Positions 9,722-17,886 of a stretch of DNA of 34,448 nt are shown here, piece after piece. Both the position numbers and the translations under genes were made by a program. Below the pieces are notes generated by a model, which was not told the origin of the DNA, did not search any database, and saw only the letters and a program-made list of their open reading frames with translations. The DNA is taken from positions 1 through 34,448 of the forward strand of contig NZ_PVNK01000097.1 of assembly GCF_002994615.1 (NCBI RefSeq). Direction: 5' to 3'. Numbering within the stretch: the first letter of the stretch is position 1; every line of letters starts with the position of its first letter. The DNA comes from Enhygromyxa salina (lineage in GTDB: Bacteria; Myxococcota_A; Polyangia; Nannocystales; Nannocystaceae).

Positions 9722-10759
9722 ATGCGCCGCGACGCCACCGCGGAGGTCAGCAGCCTCCTCGCCGACGACTCTGCGTCACTCAAGCTCGAGGTGCTCTCGG
9801 ACTGGGGCGGCCTCGACCGCCTCCTGATCCGGCCCCGCATCCAAAAGCCCGGCATCGCGCTGTCGGGCTTCGTCAAGCACGTGTTCGGCGACTGCCTTCA
9901 GGTCCTCGGCCTGACCGAGGTCGACTACCTGCTCAGCATCGGTGAGGACGAGGCCCGCGCCGGGCTCGAGGCCTACTGCAAGCGCAAGCTGGCGGCGATC
10001 GCCCTGACCCGCGGGCTCGAGCCGCCGCCGCCGCTGCTGGAGGTCGCCCGCGACCACGGCATCCCGGTCATGCGCACGCCGCTGATGACCTCGAGCTTCA
10101 TCGCCCGCGTGACCCGTCGGCTCGAGGAGCTGCTCTCGCCCCGGGCCAACATCCACGGCGTGCTCGTCGACGTCCTCGGCGTCGGGCTGCTGCTGATCGG
10201 TCGCAGCGGCGTCGGCAAGAGCGAGGCCGCCCTCGACCTGGTCTTGCGTGGTCATCGGCTCGTCGCCGACGACGTCGTCGAGGTCACCGTGCGCCCGCCC
10301 GACACGATCTGGGGCGCGGCGACCCAGCTCCACCAGCACCACATGGAGATCCGCGGCATGGGGATCCTCAATATCACCCACCTGTTTGGGGTCGCGGCCG
10401 TGCGCGACAACAAGAAGATCGAGGTCGTGGTCGAGCTCTCGGATCTCCACGAGGACGACTACGACCGGCTCGGGACCGAGAACAACAACTGGCCGATCCT
10501 CGGCGTCAACATCCCCCTGGTTCGGATCCCGCTCCGGGCCGGGCGCAACATCTCGTCGCTGATCGAGGTCGTGGCCCGCAACCAAATCCTGAAGTTCCGC
10601 GGGATCGACTCGGCGCGGGAGTTCCAGGAGAAGATCGCAACCCACATCGCGCTCACGACCGGGACGGCGCCCGAGCCCGCCCCGCCCGAAGACGGCGCGC
10701 CGACCAAGCAGCTGCCCGGCCAGAGCACGGGCCTGGTCTCCCTCGGCGAGGTCGAGTGA
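9722..10759 (+). CDS. hprK: HPr kinase/phosphorylase
   Basis: A bifunctional enzyme that phosphorylates HPr on its regulatory Ser and removes that phosphate. The N-terminal HprK_N domain (1-130) includes RIQKPGIALSGF. The catalytic domain has HGVLVDVLG (His145), the P-loop GRSGVGKS (160-167), the Asp183-Asp184 pair in LVADDVVEV, and the family signature EIRGMGILNI. It ends with the VARNQILKFRG segment. The frame is open from an ATG at 9557, but that would add 55 basic, low-complexity residues and overlap the kinase gene. The ATG at 9722 gives 345 residues, about the family length with a short Pro-rich tail. The stop overlaps the rapZ ATG by one base (TGATG), implying translational coupling. 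The target Ser is present in the HPr encoded 1.6 kb downstream. Confidence 0.96.
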   Translation: MRRDATAEVSSLLADDSASLKLEVLSDWGGLDRLLIRPRIQKPGIALSGFVKHVFGDCLQVLGLTEVDYLLSIGEDEARAGLEAYCKRKLAAIALTRGLEPPPPLLEVARDHGIPVMRTPLMTSSFIARVTRRLEELLSPRANIHGVLVDVLGVGLLLIGRSGVGKSEAALDLVLRGHRLVADDVVEVTVRPPDTIWGAATQLHQHHMEIRGMGILNITHLFGVAAVRDNKKIEVVVELSDLHEDDYDRLGTENNNWPILGVNIPLVRIPLRAGRNISSLIEVVARNQILKFRGIDSAREFQEKIATHIALTTGTAPEPAPPEDGAPTKQLPGQSTGLVSLGEVE

Positions 10760-11652
10760 TGGAGATCCTCGTCGTGACCGGGCTGTCGGGCGCGGGCAAG
10801 TCGACCTGCCTGCGCGCGCTCGAGGACCTCGGCTACTACTGCATCGACAACCTCCCGGTCCCGATGCTGCCGGCCCTGGTCGAGACCAAGCTCGCGTCCC
10901 CGGCCCCGCACCCCGGCCCCACGCGCCTGGCGATCGGCATCGACGCCCGGGCCGAGGAGCACCTCCACGCCTTCGCCGAGGTCCGCGAGCAGCTCCTCGC
11001 CGAGGGTCACACGATCGAGGTCCTGTTCCTCGAGGCGCCCGACCCGACGATCGTGCGCCGCTTCTCCGAGACCCGGCGGCGCCACCCGATGGGCGAGCTG
11101 CCCGAGGCGATCCGGCTCGAGCGCGCGCGCCTGCGCGAGCTCCGGGCCCTGGCCGACGCGGTGATCGACAGCGAGAACTCGAGCTCTCGCCAGCTGCGTC
11201 GCCTGGTCCGCGATCGCTACGGCACCCGCGGCGGCGCCTTGCACCTGGTCTTGATGTCCTTCGGGTTCAAGAACGGGCTGCCGAGCGAGGCCGATCTGGT
11301 GTTCGACGCCCGCTTCCTCCAAAACCCCTTCGATGTCCCCCAGCTCCGCGCCAAGGGTGGCTTCGACGGGCCCGTGCGCGACTACGTGCTGAGCCAGGAC
11401 GACGCCCGGGAGGTCCTCGAGCGGGTCGAGAGCTGGCTGCGCTTTCAGGCCCCCCGCACGATCCACGAGGGGCGCTCGTACCTGACGGTCGCGCTCGGGT
11501 GCACGGGCGGCCAACACCGCTCGGTCGCCCTGACCGAGGAGCTGCACCGGCGCCTCGCTAGCGAGCCCGTGGCCGAGCCGGCCCCGGTCCTCACGGTTCG
11601 CCATCGCGATCTCGAGCAAGCCCTCGCCGACACGGCTCACCTCGCGTGCTAG
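10759..11652 (+). CDS. rapZ: RNase adapter / nucleotide-binding protein RapZ
   Basis: A RapZ (YvcJ) family protein of 297 residues. The N-terminal P-loop GLSGAGKST is at residues 8-16 and the family segment LEDLGYYCIDNLPV follows. The C-terminal domain contains VALGCTGGQHRSVALTE, the conserved RapZ motif. In E. coli RapZ senses glucosamine-6-phosphate and guides RNase E to a small RNA; in other lineages its role is less clear, so the function here is by family only. The ATG at 10759 overlaps the hprK stop; a GTG at 10756 would add one Met. It lies between hprK and the EIIA gene, the standard context in bacteria that keep HprK. Confidence 0.95.
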   Translation: MEILVVTGLSGAGKSTCLRALEDLGYYCIDNLPVPMLPALVETKLASPAPHPGPTRLAIGIDARAEEHLHAFAEVREQLLAEGHTIEVLFLEAPDPTIVRRFSETRRRHPMGELPEAIRLERARLRELRALADAVIDSENSSSRQLRRLVRDRYGTRGGALHLVLMSFGFKNGLPSEADLVFDARFLQNPFDVPQLRAKGGFDGPVRDYVLSQDDAREVLERVESWLRFQAPRTIHEGRSYLTVALGCTGGQHRSVALTEELHRRLASEPVAEPAPVLTVRHRDLEQALADTAHLAC

Positions 11653-11870
11653 CAAACAGTTTCGAGCGCGGATTTCCTCCAGCCCTGCGCGGACCCCCAA
11701 GGGCCGCGACGCCGCCTCATCAACGAGCCCGAGCGGCCCGCCGTGAGCCCCGGAGCGGACCTCGGGCACCCAGCACTAGCCATTGCGGTCAGTGCGCGCC
11801 ACCGCCCCGATGTTGCGCTTTTGTTTCGGCGGATGCAGCATCTGTTACGCAGAGTCGATGATCACGGTCG

Positions 11871-12386
11871 ATGCAACAGCCGATGCAACAGCCGATGCCC
11901 GCCGAAGCTAGCCCTTCGCCGGCCCCCTCGGTCGAGCCCAGCGACAGCTCGGCGGCCAAGTGCGGGATCGTGCTGATCGGCCACGGCAACACGGCGTCGG
12001 CGCTGCTGGCGGCGGCCCGCGACATCATCCCCGGCGATGGCCTCGCCGACATCATCGCAATCGACGCCGGGGCCGGCCAGACCCCGGAGCTGCGCGCCGG
12101 AGTCTGCAGCGCCGTCGAAGAGGTCGACGAGGGCCGCGGCATCTTGCTCCTGACCGACCTCATGGGCTCCAGCCCGTGCATGTGCGGGCTCAACGAGAGC
12201 GCCGGCCACGGCCTCGCGCTCGTCACCGGGCTCAACCTCGCGATGCTGACCAAGCTCGCGCTCGCCGATCGCCGCTCGTCTCTGCGCGAGCTCGCCAACG
12301 CCTGCGCCGACTCGACCCGCCGCTCGGTCTGCGTAAAAATCCGCGACGAGCTCGCCGACAGGGCCGACGAGCCGAACGACGACTGA
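11871..12386 (+). CDS. PTS EIIA component, mannose (ManX/EIIA-Man) family
   Basis: A 171-residue protein with a single EIIA-Man domain (about 30-150). The phosphorylatable His is His38 in LIGHGNTASALL, matching the AHG motif of EIIA-Man. LLLTDLMGSSP and VTGLNLAMLTKL correspond to the conserved DLxGGTP and GxNLPML segments. HPr would hand phosphate to this His. The N-terminus carries a short MQQPMQQPM repeat and a Pro/Ser/Ala-rich tail, so ATGs at 11871, 11883 and 11895 are all possible starts. ptsH follows after 16 bp and ptsI after that. No EIIB, EIIC or EIID is nearby, so a regulatory role is more likely than sugar uptake. The 218-bp gap after rapZ may hold its promoter, but I see no convincing one. 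Confidence 0.9.
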   Translation: MQQPMQQPMPAEASPSPAPSVEPSDSSAAKCGIVLIGHGNTASALLAAARDIIPGDGLADIIAIDAGAGQTPELRAGVCSAVEEVDEGRGILLLTDLMGSSPCMCGLNESAGHGLALVTGLNLAMLTKLALADRRSSLRELANACADSTRRSVCVKIRDELADRADEPNDD

Positions 12387-12402
12387 AGACACGAGATACG
12401 CG

Positions 12403-12678
12403 ATGGGGCGCAGCAAATCGAGCGAACTCGAGATCGTCAACCCGCTGGGCCTCCACGCCCGCGCTGCGGCCAAGCTCGTCGGCCTCGCCAACAAGTACGA
12501 GTCCGAGATCTGGATCGCCAAGGACGGCCAAGAGGTCAACGGCAAGAGCATCCTCGGCGTCCTGATGCTCGCCTGCGGCCAGGGCTCGAAGATCTCGCTG
12601 CGGGTCGAGGGCCGCGACGCCGACAAGGCTCACAGCGCCCTGTCCGAGCTCGTCGGCGACGGCTTCGGCGAGATGTGA
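12403..12678 (+). CDS. ptsH: Phosphocarrier protein HPr
   Basis: A 91-residue HPr. The catalytic His18 lies in NPLGLHARAAAKLV and accepts phosphate from EI. Ser49 in NGKSILGVLML corresponds to Ser46 of Gram-positive HPr, the site modified by HprK, so both regulatory inputs are preserved. The length is normal. The ATG at 12403 places His18 near the usual position 15. It sits 16 bp after the EIIA gene and 18 bp before ptsI, as part of one operon. Confidence 0.97.
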   Translation: MGRSKSSELEIVNPLGLHARAAAKLVGLANKYESEIWIAKDGQEVNGKSILGVLMLACGQGSKISLRVEGRDADKAHSALSELVGDGFGEM

Positions 12679-12696
12679 TCCGCTACCATCAACGCC

Positions 12697-14580
12697 GTGG
12701 CGAACGAGAGCGACAGCCCCGAGTTCCCTGAGCTGCGCGAGGTCTCATCGGTCCACGACGGAGCGCTCGAGACGGTCGAGCTCCGCGGCAACGCGGTCAG
12801 CCCCGGGCTCGCGATCGGACCGGCCTACGTCGTCGATCGGCGCGAGGTCAACATCCCCCGGACCCACATCGAGCGCGAGGCGGTCGACGAGGAGCTCCTG
12901 CGCTTTCGCGTCGCGCTGCGCGGCGCCCAGGATCAGCTCGAGGCGATCAAGGGCCGCCTGACCCACGGCGAGCACCGCCAGATCCTCAAGGCGCAGCAGA
13001 TGATGCTGCGCGACCCCGACCTGATCCAGCGGACCGAGGCGCTGATCAAGGCCGACCTGATCAACGCCGAGTGGGCGGTCAGCCGCTCGGTCGACGAGAT
13101 CCGCGAGACCCTCGCCAAGGCCACCGATCGGATGTTCCGCGAGCGCCAATTCGACGTGGCGTTCATGGGCGAGCGGCTGATCACGACCCTCGGTGGCGAA
13201 GAGAGAGACGCGATCACCCCGCCCGAGGGCTCGGTCGTGGTCGCCCACGATCTCAGCCCGGCCGACACCGCCCAGCTCGCTCGCTACCAGGTCACCGGGC
13301 TCGTGACCGAGGAGGGCGGCCAGACCTCGCACACGGCGATCATCGCCCGCGCGCTCCAGATGCCGGCCGTCGTCGGCGTCGACGATCTGCTCGAGGCCGT
13401 CGAGACCGGCGACCTGGTGATCGTCGACGGCGTCCACGGCCTCGTCCACGTTCGCCCGAGCCCGGCCCAGATCGACGCGCTCGAGCTCGAGGTCGAGCGC
13501 TACGTCGCCTTCGAGCAGAAGATCCACAAGGAGCACGCGCTCCCGGCCCAGACCTTCGACGGCGAGACCGTCCACCTCCGGGCCAACCTCGCCCTCGACG
13601 AAGAGATCGACGCCGCCCGCCACTCGGGCGCCGAGGGCGTCGGGCTCTACCGGACCGAGTTCATGTTCATGAACCGCGAGAACGCCCCGAGCGAGGAGGA
13701 GCACTACCGCAGCGCCAAGGCCCTGCTCCAGCGCTGGGCGCCCTACCCGGTCCGCATCCGCACCTTTGATCTGGGCTCCGACAAGCAGTGCCCCTCGCTC
13801 TCGACCGGCGAGGTCGAGGCCAACCCGGCGATGGGCCTCCGTTCGATGCGCCTGGCCCTGCGCCGACGCGAGGAGTTCCTCGCCCAGCTCCGCGGGCTCC
13901 TGCGCGCGGCCCTCCACGGGCCCCTGCAGATCATGCTCCCGCTCGTCAGCGGGCTCGAGGAGCTCGCGGCCGGGCGCGAGGCCTTCAACGAGGCCCGGGC
14001 CCAGCTCGTCGACCAAGGCATGCCCCACGCCGCGCACGTGTCGGTCGGCGTGATGATCGAGGTCCCCTCGGCCGCGGTCATCGCCGACCTCCTCGCCCGT
14101 CACGTCGACTTCATGAGCATCGGGTCCAACGACCTCATCCAGTACACCCTCGCGATCGACCGCGAGAACGACGACGTCAACTACCTCTACGAGCCCCTCC
14201 ACCCCGCGATCTTGCGGATGATCAAGCTCACCTGTGACGCCGGCGCCAAGGCAGGGATCCCGGTCTCGCTGTGCGGAGAGATGGCCGCCGACCCCCGCTA
14301 CACCTGGGTCCTGGTCGGGCTCGGGCTGCGCGAGCTCTCGATGCAGGCCTCGGCGATCCCGGTCGTCAAGAACATCATCCGCTCGTCGAGCCTCGACGAG
14401 ATGGAGGCCCTGGCGGCCGCGGTGCTCGAGTCCGAGACCGGCGACCACGCCCGGCGCCTGGTCCTGGACCAGATCAGCGAGCGCTTCGGCGAACACCTTC
14501 AGCACACCGCGGGGCTGAGCCCCGACGACGACGAGCAGGCGCGGATCTCCGCGGTCGGCCGCAGCTTCGCCGAGGCCTGA
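12697..14580 (+). CDS. ptsI: PTS Enzyme I (phosphoenolpyruvate-protein phosphotransferase)
   Basis: A 627-residue Enzyme I that takes phosphate from PEP and passes it to HPr. The N-terminal phosphohistidine domain carries the active His212 in GGQTSHTAIIARALQMPAVVG. The C-terminal PEP-binding barrel has GVGLYRTEFMFMNR, SIGSNDLIQYTLAIDREN and the SLCGEMAADP cysteine signature. The usual LDIGGDK segment reads FDLGSDK, a mild change. The protein is about 50 residues longer than E. coli EI, with roughly 20 extra acidic residues at the N-terminus and a short C-terminal tail. The GTG at 12697 is the best start although it lacks a clear Shine-Dalgarno sequence. It is the last PTS gene; a hydrolase-fold gene starts 4 bp later. 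Confidence 0.97.
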   Translation: MANESDSPEFPELREVSSVHDGALETVELRGNAVSPGLAIGPAYVVDRREVNIPRTHIEREAVDEELLRFRVALRGAQDQLEAIKGRLTHGEHRQILKAQQMMLRDPDLIQRTEALIKADLINAEWAVSRSVDEIRETLAKATDRMFRERQFDVAFMGERLITTLGGEERDAITPPEGSVVVAHDLSPADTAQLARYQVTGLVTEEGGQTSHTAIIARALQMPAVVGVDDLLEAVETGDLVIVDGVHGLVHVRPSPAQIDALELEVERYVAFEQKIHKEHALPAQTFDGETVHLRANLALDEEIDAARHSGAEGVGLYRTEFMFMNRENAPSEEEHYRSAKALLQRWAPYPVRIRTFDLGSDKQCPSLSTGEVEANPAMGLRSMRLALRRREEFLAQLRGLLRAALHGPLQIMLPLVSGLEELAAGREAFNEARAQLVDQGMPHAAHVSVGVMIEVPSAAVIADLLARHVDFMSIGSNDLIQYTLAIDRENDDVNYLYEPLHPAILRMIKLTCDAGAKAGIPVSLCGEMAADPRYTWVLVGLGLRELSMQASAIPVVKNIIRSSSLDEMEALAAAVLESETGDHARRLVLDQISERFGEHLQHTAGLSPDDDEQARISAVGRSFAEA

Positions 14581-14584
14581 GCCC

Positions 14585-15541
14585 ATGGTCCGCCTGCCCG
14601 AAGATCGCTCGCGCTTGCTGCCGATGGCGCCCGGCCGGCTCTGGATCCAGGATCTCGGCCCGACCGACGAGCCCGGCCTCGACGACCCGCCGCCGGTCCT
14701 GATGCTCCACTCGCTGCTCGTGACCGGGTGGGACTTTCGCTTCCTCGCCGAGCCCCTCGCGGCCGCGGGTCGGCGGGTCCTGGTTCCGGATCTGTTCGGC
14801 TGCGGCAACTCCGATCGCCCGGGCGCGCCCGACACGACCGGCTACGGCTTCGCCTGGCACGCCGAGCTGCTCGCGCGGATGCTCGACCGGCTCGGGCTCA
14901 CGCGGGTCGACGTGATCGGCCACGGCTACGGCGGCAGCGTCGCGATTCACCTCGCCCGTCGGCTCGAGCGGCCCCACGGTGAGCACCGCGTCGCGCTCCG
15001 GCGCCTGACCCTGATCGCGCCCCACTGCCTCCCGGTCGCGGCCCCGATCGCCCTGCCCGGGCCGATGCCCCGGCTCCACCGGGCGTGGAGCTGGGTCGGC
15101 TTCGCGCCGCTCGTGTTCCGGACCGCGTTTCGCCGGGCCGATCTGCGCCGCTTTCTTCGCCGCTCGCTCTCGATCCCGGAGCAGCTCGACAGCGAGCCCC
15201 TGCGCAACGACGTCGACGTCTACTGGGATCGGCTGTGCCGCGACGGCGGGCTCGAGGCCGTCCAGGCCATGCTCGCCCAGCTCGACCGCCTCCACGAGAT
15301 CGCCCCCGACGGCGTCCGCGAGCGCCTCCACGCGGCCGCCCGCTCGATCACCAGCGAGACGATGCTGATCTGGGGCGACCACGACGCGATCGTCCCGAGC
15401 GCCCTCGCCGAGCGAACCCAGGGCTTGCTGCCGGGCGCCGAGCTGCGGATCATCGAGGGCTGCGGTCACGCGCCGCAGCGCGAGCGGCCCGAGGCCCTGC
15501 GCGAGGTCCTCGACAGCTTCGGGCGGCGCATGAACGACTGA
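14585..15541 (+). CDS. Alpha/beta hydrolase-fold protein with Gly in place of the nucleophile
   Basis: A 318-residue alpha/beta hydrolase fold. Visible landmarks are the oxyanion-hole region VLMLHSLLVTGWDFR (about 38-52), PDLFGCGNSDRPG (about 68-80), the nucleophile elbow IGHGYGG (111-117), the acid loop IWGDHDAIVP (Asp267) and GCGHAPQRERP (His295). In active members the elbow reads G-x-Ser/Asp/Cys-x-G; here position 114 is Gly (codon GGC), while the acid and His are intact. Either it is a non-catalytic fold member or it uses another residue, such as Ser118. It starts 4 bp after ptsI and may be co-transcribed with the PTS genes. The substrate cannot be named. Confidence 0.9.
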   Translation: MVRLPEDRSRLLPMAPGRLWIQDLGPTDEPGLDDPPPVLMLHSLLVTGWDFRFLAEPLAAAGRRVLVPDLFGCGNSDRPGAPDTTGYGFAWHAELLARMLDRLGLTRVDVIGHGYGGSVAIHLARRLERPHGEHRVALRRLTLIAPHCLPVAAPIALPGPMPRLHRAWSWVGFAPLVFRTAFRRADLRRFLRRSLSIPEQLDSEPLRNDVDVYWDRLCRDGGLEAVQAMLAQLDRLHEIAPDGVRERLHAAARSITSETMLIWGDHDAIVPSALAERTQGLLPGAELRIIEGCGHAPQRERPEALREVLDSFGRRMND

Positions 15542-15632
15542 GGGTAGACGCCCGCGGCCGCTGCACGAGCGAGCTCAGGCGAGCGCCCGATCGACCCTCG
15601 GACAACCTGGAGCCACGAGGAGCGACGAGACG

Positions 15633-15929
15633 GTCGACCCCCTCACATTTCGGTCCAGCCCAACCCCACGAGCGAGTCGACCGCCTCGAACTTTGGTCCA
15701 GCTCAGCCCGCGAGCGAGTCGACCGCCTCGAAATTTGGTCCAGCTCAGCCCGCGAGCGAGTCGACCGACTCGAAATTTCGTCCAGCTCAGCCCCGCGAGC
15801 GGGTCGACCGCCTCGAAAGTGGTCGAGCCCTGCCCCACGAGCGAGTCGACCGACTCGAAATTTCGTCCAGCTCAGCCCGCGAGCGAGTCGACCGACTCGA
15901 AATTTCGTCCAACTCAGCCCGAAGGTCAC
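15633..15929 (+). repeat. Tandem repeat array, subfamily A (7 units of 42-43 bp)
   Basis: Seven units each begin with GTCGAC, at 15633, 15676, 15718, 15760, 15803, 15845 and 15887. The core is GTCGACCGMCTCGAAATTT followed by SGTCCAGCTCAGCCC and a GAGCGA end. Many units contain two palindromic elements: GAGTCG/CGACTC around the GTCGAC, and CGAAATTTCG about one helical turn downstream. The fifth unit is the most divergent. Strand is arbitrary. The mixed 42/43 bp spacing breaks any reading frame. Confidence 0.92.
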
Positions 15930-15970
15930 CTGGGTCCCCGAGACATCGACCTGCCCTCACCGAGCGCCGG

Positions 15971-16228
15971 GTCGACCCACCCGAATTTCGAGCCGCACCC
16001 AACGCCCGCGCAGGTCGACCCACCCGAATTTCGAGCCGCACCCAACGCCCGCGCAGGTCGACCCACCCGAATTTCGAGTCGAGCCCTACATCCACGTAGG
16101 TCGACCCCCCTAAAGTCGAGTCGAGCGCGACATCCACGTAGGTCGACCCACCCAAAAATCGAGTCGAGCGCGACATCCACGCAGGTCGACCGCCCCGAAA
16201 ATCGAGCCGAGCTCGACGGGCGGGGCGC
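15971..16228 (+). repeat. Tandem repeat array, subfamily B (6 units of 42-43 bp)
   Basis: Six GTCGAC-starting units lie at 15971, 16014, 16057, 16100, 16142 and 16185. The first two are identical. The core is GTCGACCCACCCGAATTTCG, followed by a GC-rich end that changes after the second unit (to ACATCCACGTAG-type). They share with subfamily A the GTCGAC start and an A/T box 10-17 bases in. The step from the last A unit (15887) is 84 bp, exactly two periods, and a lone GTCGAC at 16270 is 85 bp after the last B unit, so the phase is kept across both gaps. Confidence 0.9.
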
Positions 16229-16345
16229 TCCGGTCGCGATCGCGCCGCCTCGGGCCCAGCTCGACGGGGGTCGACCCCCGAAGCCAGCTCGCCGCGCGAG
16301 TATCCAGGGCGCTCGGGTCGAGCTCGAGCGCCCCCTGGCCGGCCC

Positions 16346-17704
16346 TCAGCCGCGCGCGAGCTGGGCGAAGGCGTGGACGTAGGACGCGATGCCGCCCTTG
16401 GCCTGGCGCCAGTCGAAGCGCTCGTTGGGCGCGTGGTAGCCGTGCTCCGGCAGGCTCAGCGGCATGAAGTGGATCGGGACGCCGAGCTCCCGGGCCATCT
16501 GCGGGACCGCGCCGATCGACCCGCCCTCGCGCACCAGCGCCGGGCGCTTGCCGAAGCCCTCGGTCATGCCGTGGACGATCGCCTCGTGGACCGGCCCGGT
16601 GATCGGGCCCTGGTAGGGGTCGAAGCTGCCGAGGCCCTCGACCTCGACGGCGGGGTTGTACGAGGTCGCGAACTCCGCGAGCGCCATGAGCAGCTCCTTG
16701 GGGTTCTGACCGGGGACCAGGCGAAAGCTGATCTTGAGCTCGCCCTCGCCGGGCACGGTGCTCTTGATCCCGGCCCCGGTGTAGCCCCCGACGAGCCCGT
16801 GGATCTCGTAGGTCGGCCGCGCCCACATCCGCAGCATCATCTCGAGCGGGACGTCGGTCTCGAGCCGCTCGAGCTGGTGACACTCGCGGAAGTAGTCGGC
16901 GTCGAAGCCCGTGCGGAGGTAGCTCTCGACCTCGACCTGCGGCGGCGCGATCGCGTTGAGCTTCCAGAACTCGGCGTTGCCGATCGCCGTGGCCAGCGAG
17001 GCCAGCTCGCGCAGGGGGTTGCGGGCGACGCCGCCGGTCAGGCCCGAGTGGGTCTCCTTGGCGGCCGTGCGCAGGCGCAGCGAGGCGAGGAGGCCCCCGC
17101 GCAGCCCGGTCGAGATCGCCGGGTGCCCGGCGGAGGGCCAGATCGTGTCGGACACGATGACCGCGTCGCCGGCGAGCAGGTCCTTGCGCGCGCGCAGGAT
17201 GTCGCTGAAGTTGGGGCTGCCGATCTCCTCTTCGGTCTCCCACAACAGCACGACCTCGATCGGCAGCTCGTGGCGGGTGATCCACTCCGCCGCTCGCAGG
17301 GCGCACAGCGCCGGGCCCTTGTCGTCGGTCGTGCCTCGCCCGAGGTAGAGGAACTCTCGCTCGGGGTCGGGCCGGACCTCGAAGCGAAAGGGGTCTTCCT
17401 GGTCCCAGTTGGCCGCCGTGGCCGGCTGAACGTCGAAGTGGTTGTAGATGACGATCCGGGCCTTGGGCGCCGGGTGGCCAAAGCGTCCGATCACCGCCGG
17501 CGTCCCGCCGCTCGGCACGATCTCGACCTCGGCCCCAGCCTCACCCATGACGGCGCGCGCGACCTCGACCCCGGCGAGGATCGCCGAGGGATCCGTGACC
17601 CCCGGGCTGATCGTCGGCTGCTCGACGAGGGTCCGGAGCGTGTCGCGGAACCAGGGCTCGGAGTCGGCTACGAAGGTAGGTAGATTCGTGAGGGCATCAG
17701 ACAT
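16346..17704 (-). CDS. M20-family dipeptidase/metallopeptidase
   Basis: A 452-residue di-zinc peptidase of the M20 family, closest in pattern to the carnosinase/dipeptidase branch. Metal ligands and catalytic residues are visible: His89 and Asp91 in YNHFDVQP, bridging Asp127 in RGTTDDKGP, catalytic Glu159 and ligand Glu160 in ETEEEIGS, Asp186 in VSDT, and a C-terminal His in PEHGYHAPNE. The dimerisation (lid) domain (about 200-330) includes KETHSGLTGG, whose His contributes to the partner active site. There is no signal peptide, so it is probably cytoplasmic. The ATG at 17704 has a GGTGG about 10 bases upstream. Its exact substrate is not predictable. Confidence 0.93.
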   Translation of the reverse strand: MSDALTNLPTFVADSEPWFRDTLRTLVEQPTISPGVTDPSAILAGVEVARAVMGEAGAEVEIVPSGGTPAVIGRFGHPAPKARIVIYNHFDVQPATAANWDQEDPFRFEVRPDPEREFLYLGRGTTDDKGPALCALRAAEWITRHELPIEVVLLWETEEEIGSPNFSDILRARKDLLAGDAVIVSDTIWPSAGHPAISTGLRGGLLASLRLRTAAKETHSGLTGGVARNPLRELASLATAIGNAEFWKLNAIAPPQVEVESYLRTGFDADYFRECHQLERLETDVPLEMMLRMWARPTYEIHGLVGGYTGAGIKSTVPGEGELKISFRLVPGQNPKELLMALAEFATSYNPAVEVEGLGSFDPYQGPITGPVHEAIVHGMTEGFGKRPALVREGGSIGAVPQMARELGVPIHFMPLSLPEHGYHAPNERFDWRQAKGGIASYVHAFAQLARG

Positions 17705-17815
17705 GAAAAACCACCGATAGAGGCTAGCGAGTGGGTCTTACCACGGACCCAAGCTCGTGCTTTTCGCAGATAGGTCGCCCGAGGCGCCTCCACGTCCTCG
17801 GATTAAATCAATACA

Positions 17816-17852
17816 CCCAAGCGCGCGAACCTGGCAGGTTCACGCGCCTGGG
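17816..17852 (-). terminator. Terminator of the ATP synthase operon
   Basis: A long imperfect hairpin: outer arms CCCA/TGGG, then GCGCG/CGCGC, then GAACCT/AGGTTC around a GGC loop, with single mismatches between the blocks. It lies 34 bases past the atpC stop. On the minus strand it is followed by the T-rich TGTATTGATTTAATC. Confidence 0.75.
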
Positions 17853-17886
17853 CGCAGTAAATGCGGCCGCCTTGGCCGCCTCGCGC

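Larger units (their letters stand above)
15542..16345. other. Non-coding region between convergent genes
   Basis: This 804-bp stretch lies between the 3' ends of the hydrolase-fold gene (plus) and the M20 dipeptidase (minus). It is mostly the two repeat subfamilies. The flanks (15542-15632 and 16276-16345) show no gene or promoter I can support. Long open frames run through it only because of its GC content and repeat structure. Confidence 0.8.

Noticed and set aside
15633..16275. CRISPR array made of the 42-43 bp units.
   Set aside because: Neighbouring units are similar along their whole length, so there are no unique spacers, and no cas genes are present.
15085..16382. Long open frames through the 42-43 bp array, reading 14-residue repeats (for example RVDRLEIWSSSARE on plus, LSWTKFRVGRLARG on minus).
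   Set aside because: Units of 43 bp shift the frame, so no single frame keeps the repeat; several overlapping frames on both strands are equally open, there is no start signal, and the plus-strand frame begins inside the hydrolase gene in another phase.
17732..17751. Hairpin TGGGTC/GACCCA upstream of the M20 dipeptidase as a riboswitch or attenuator.
   Set aside because: A 6-bp stem with an 8-base loop is too small to support a riboswitch and no matching structure was found; probably chance or a minor leader hairpin.
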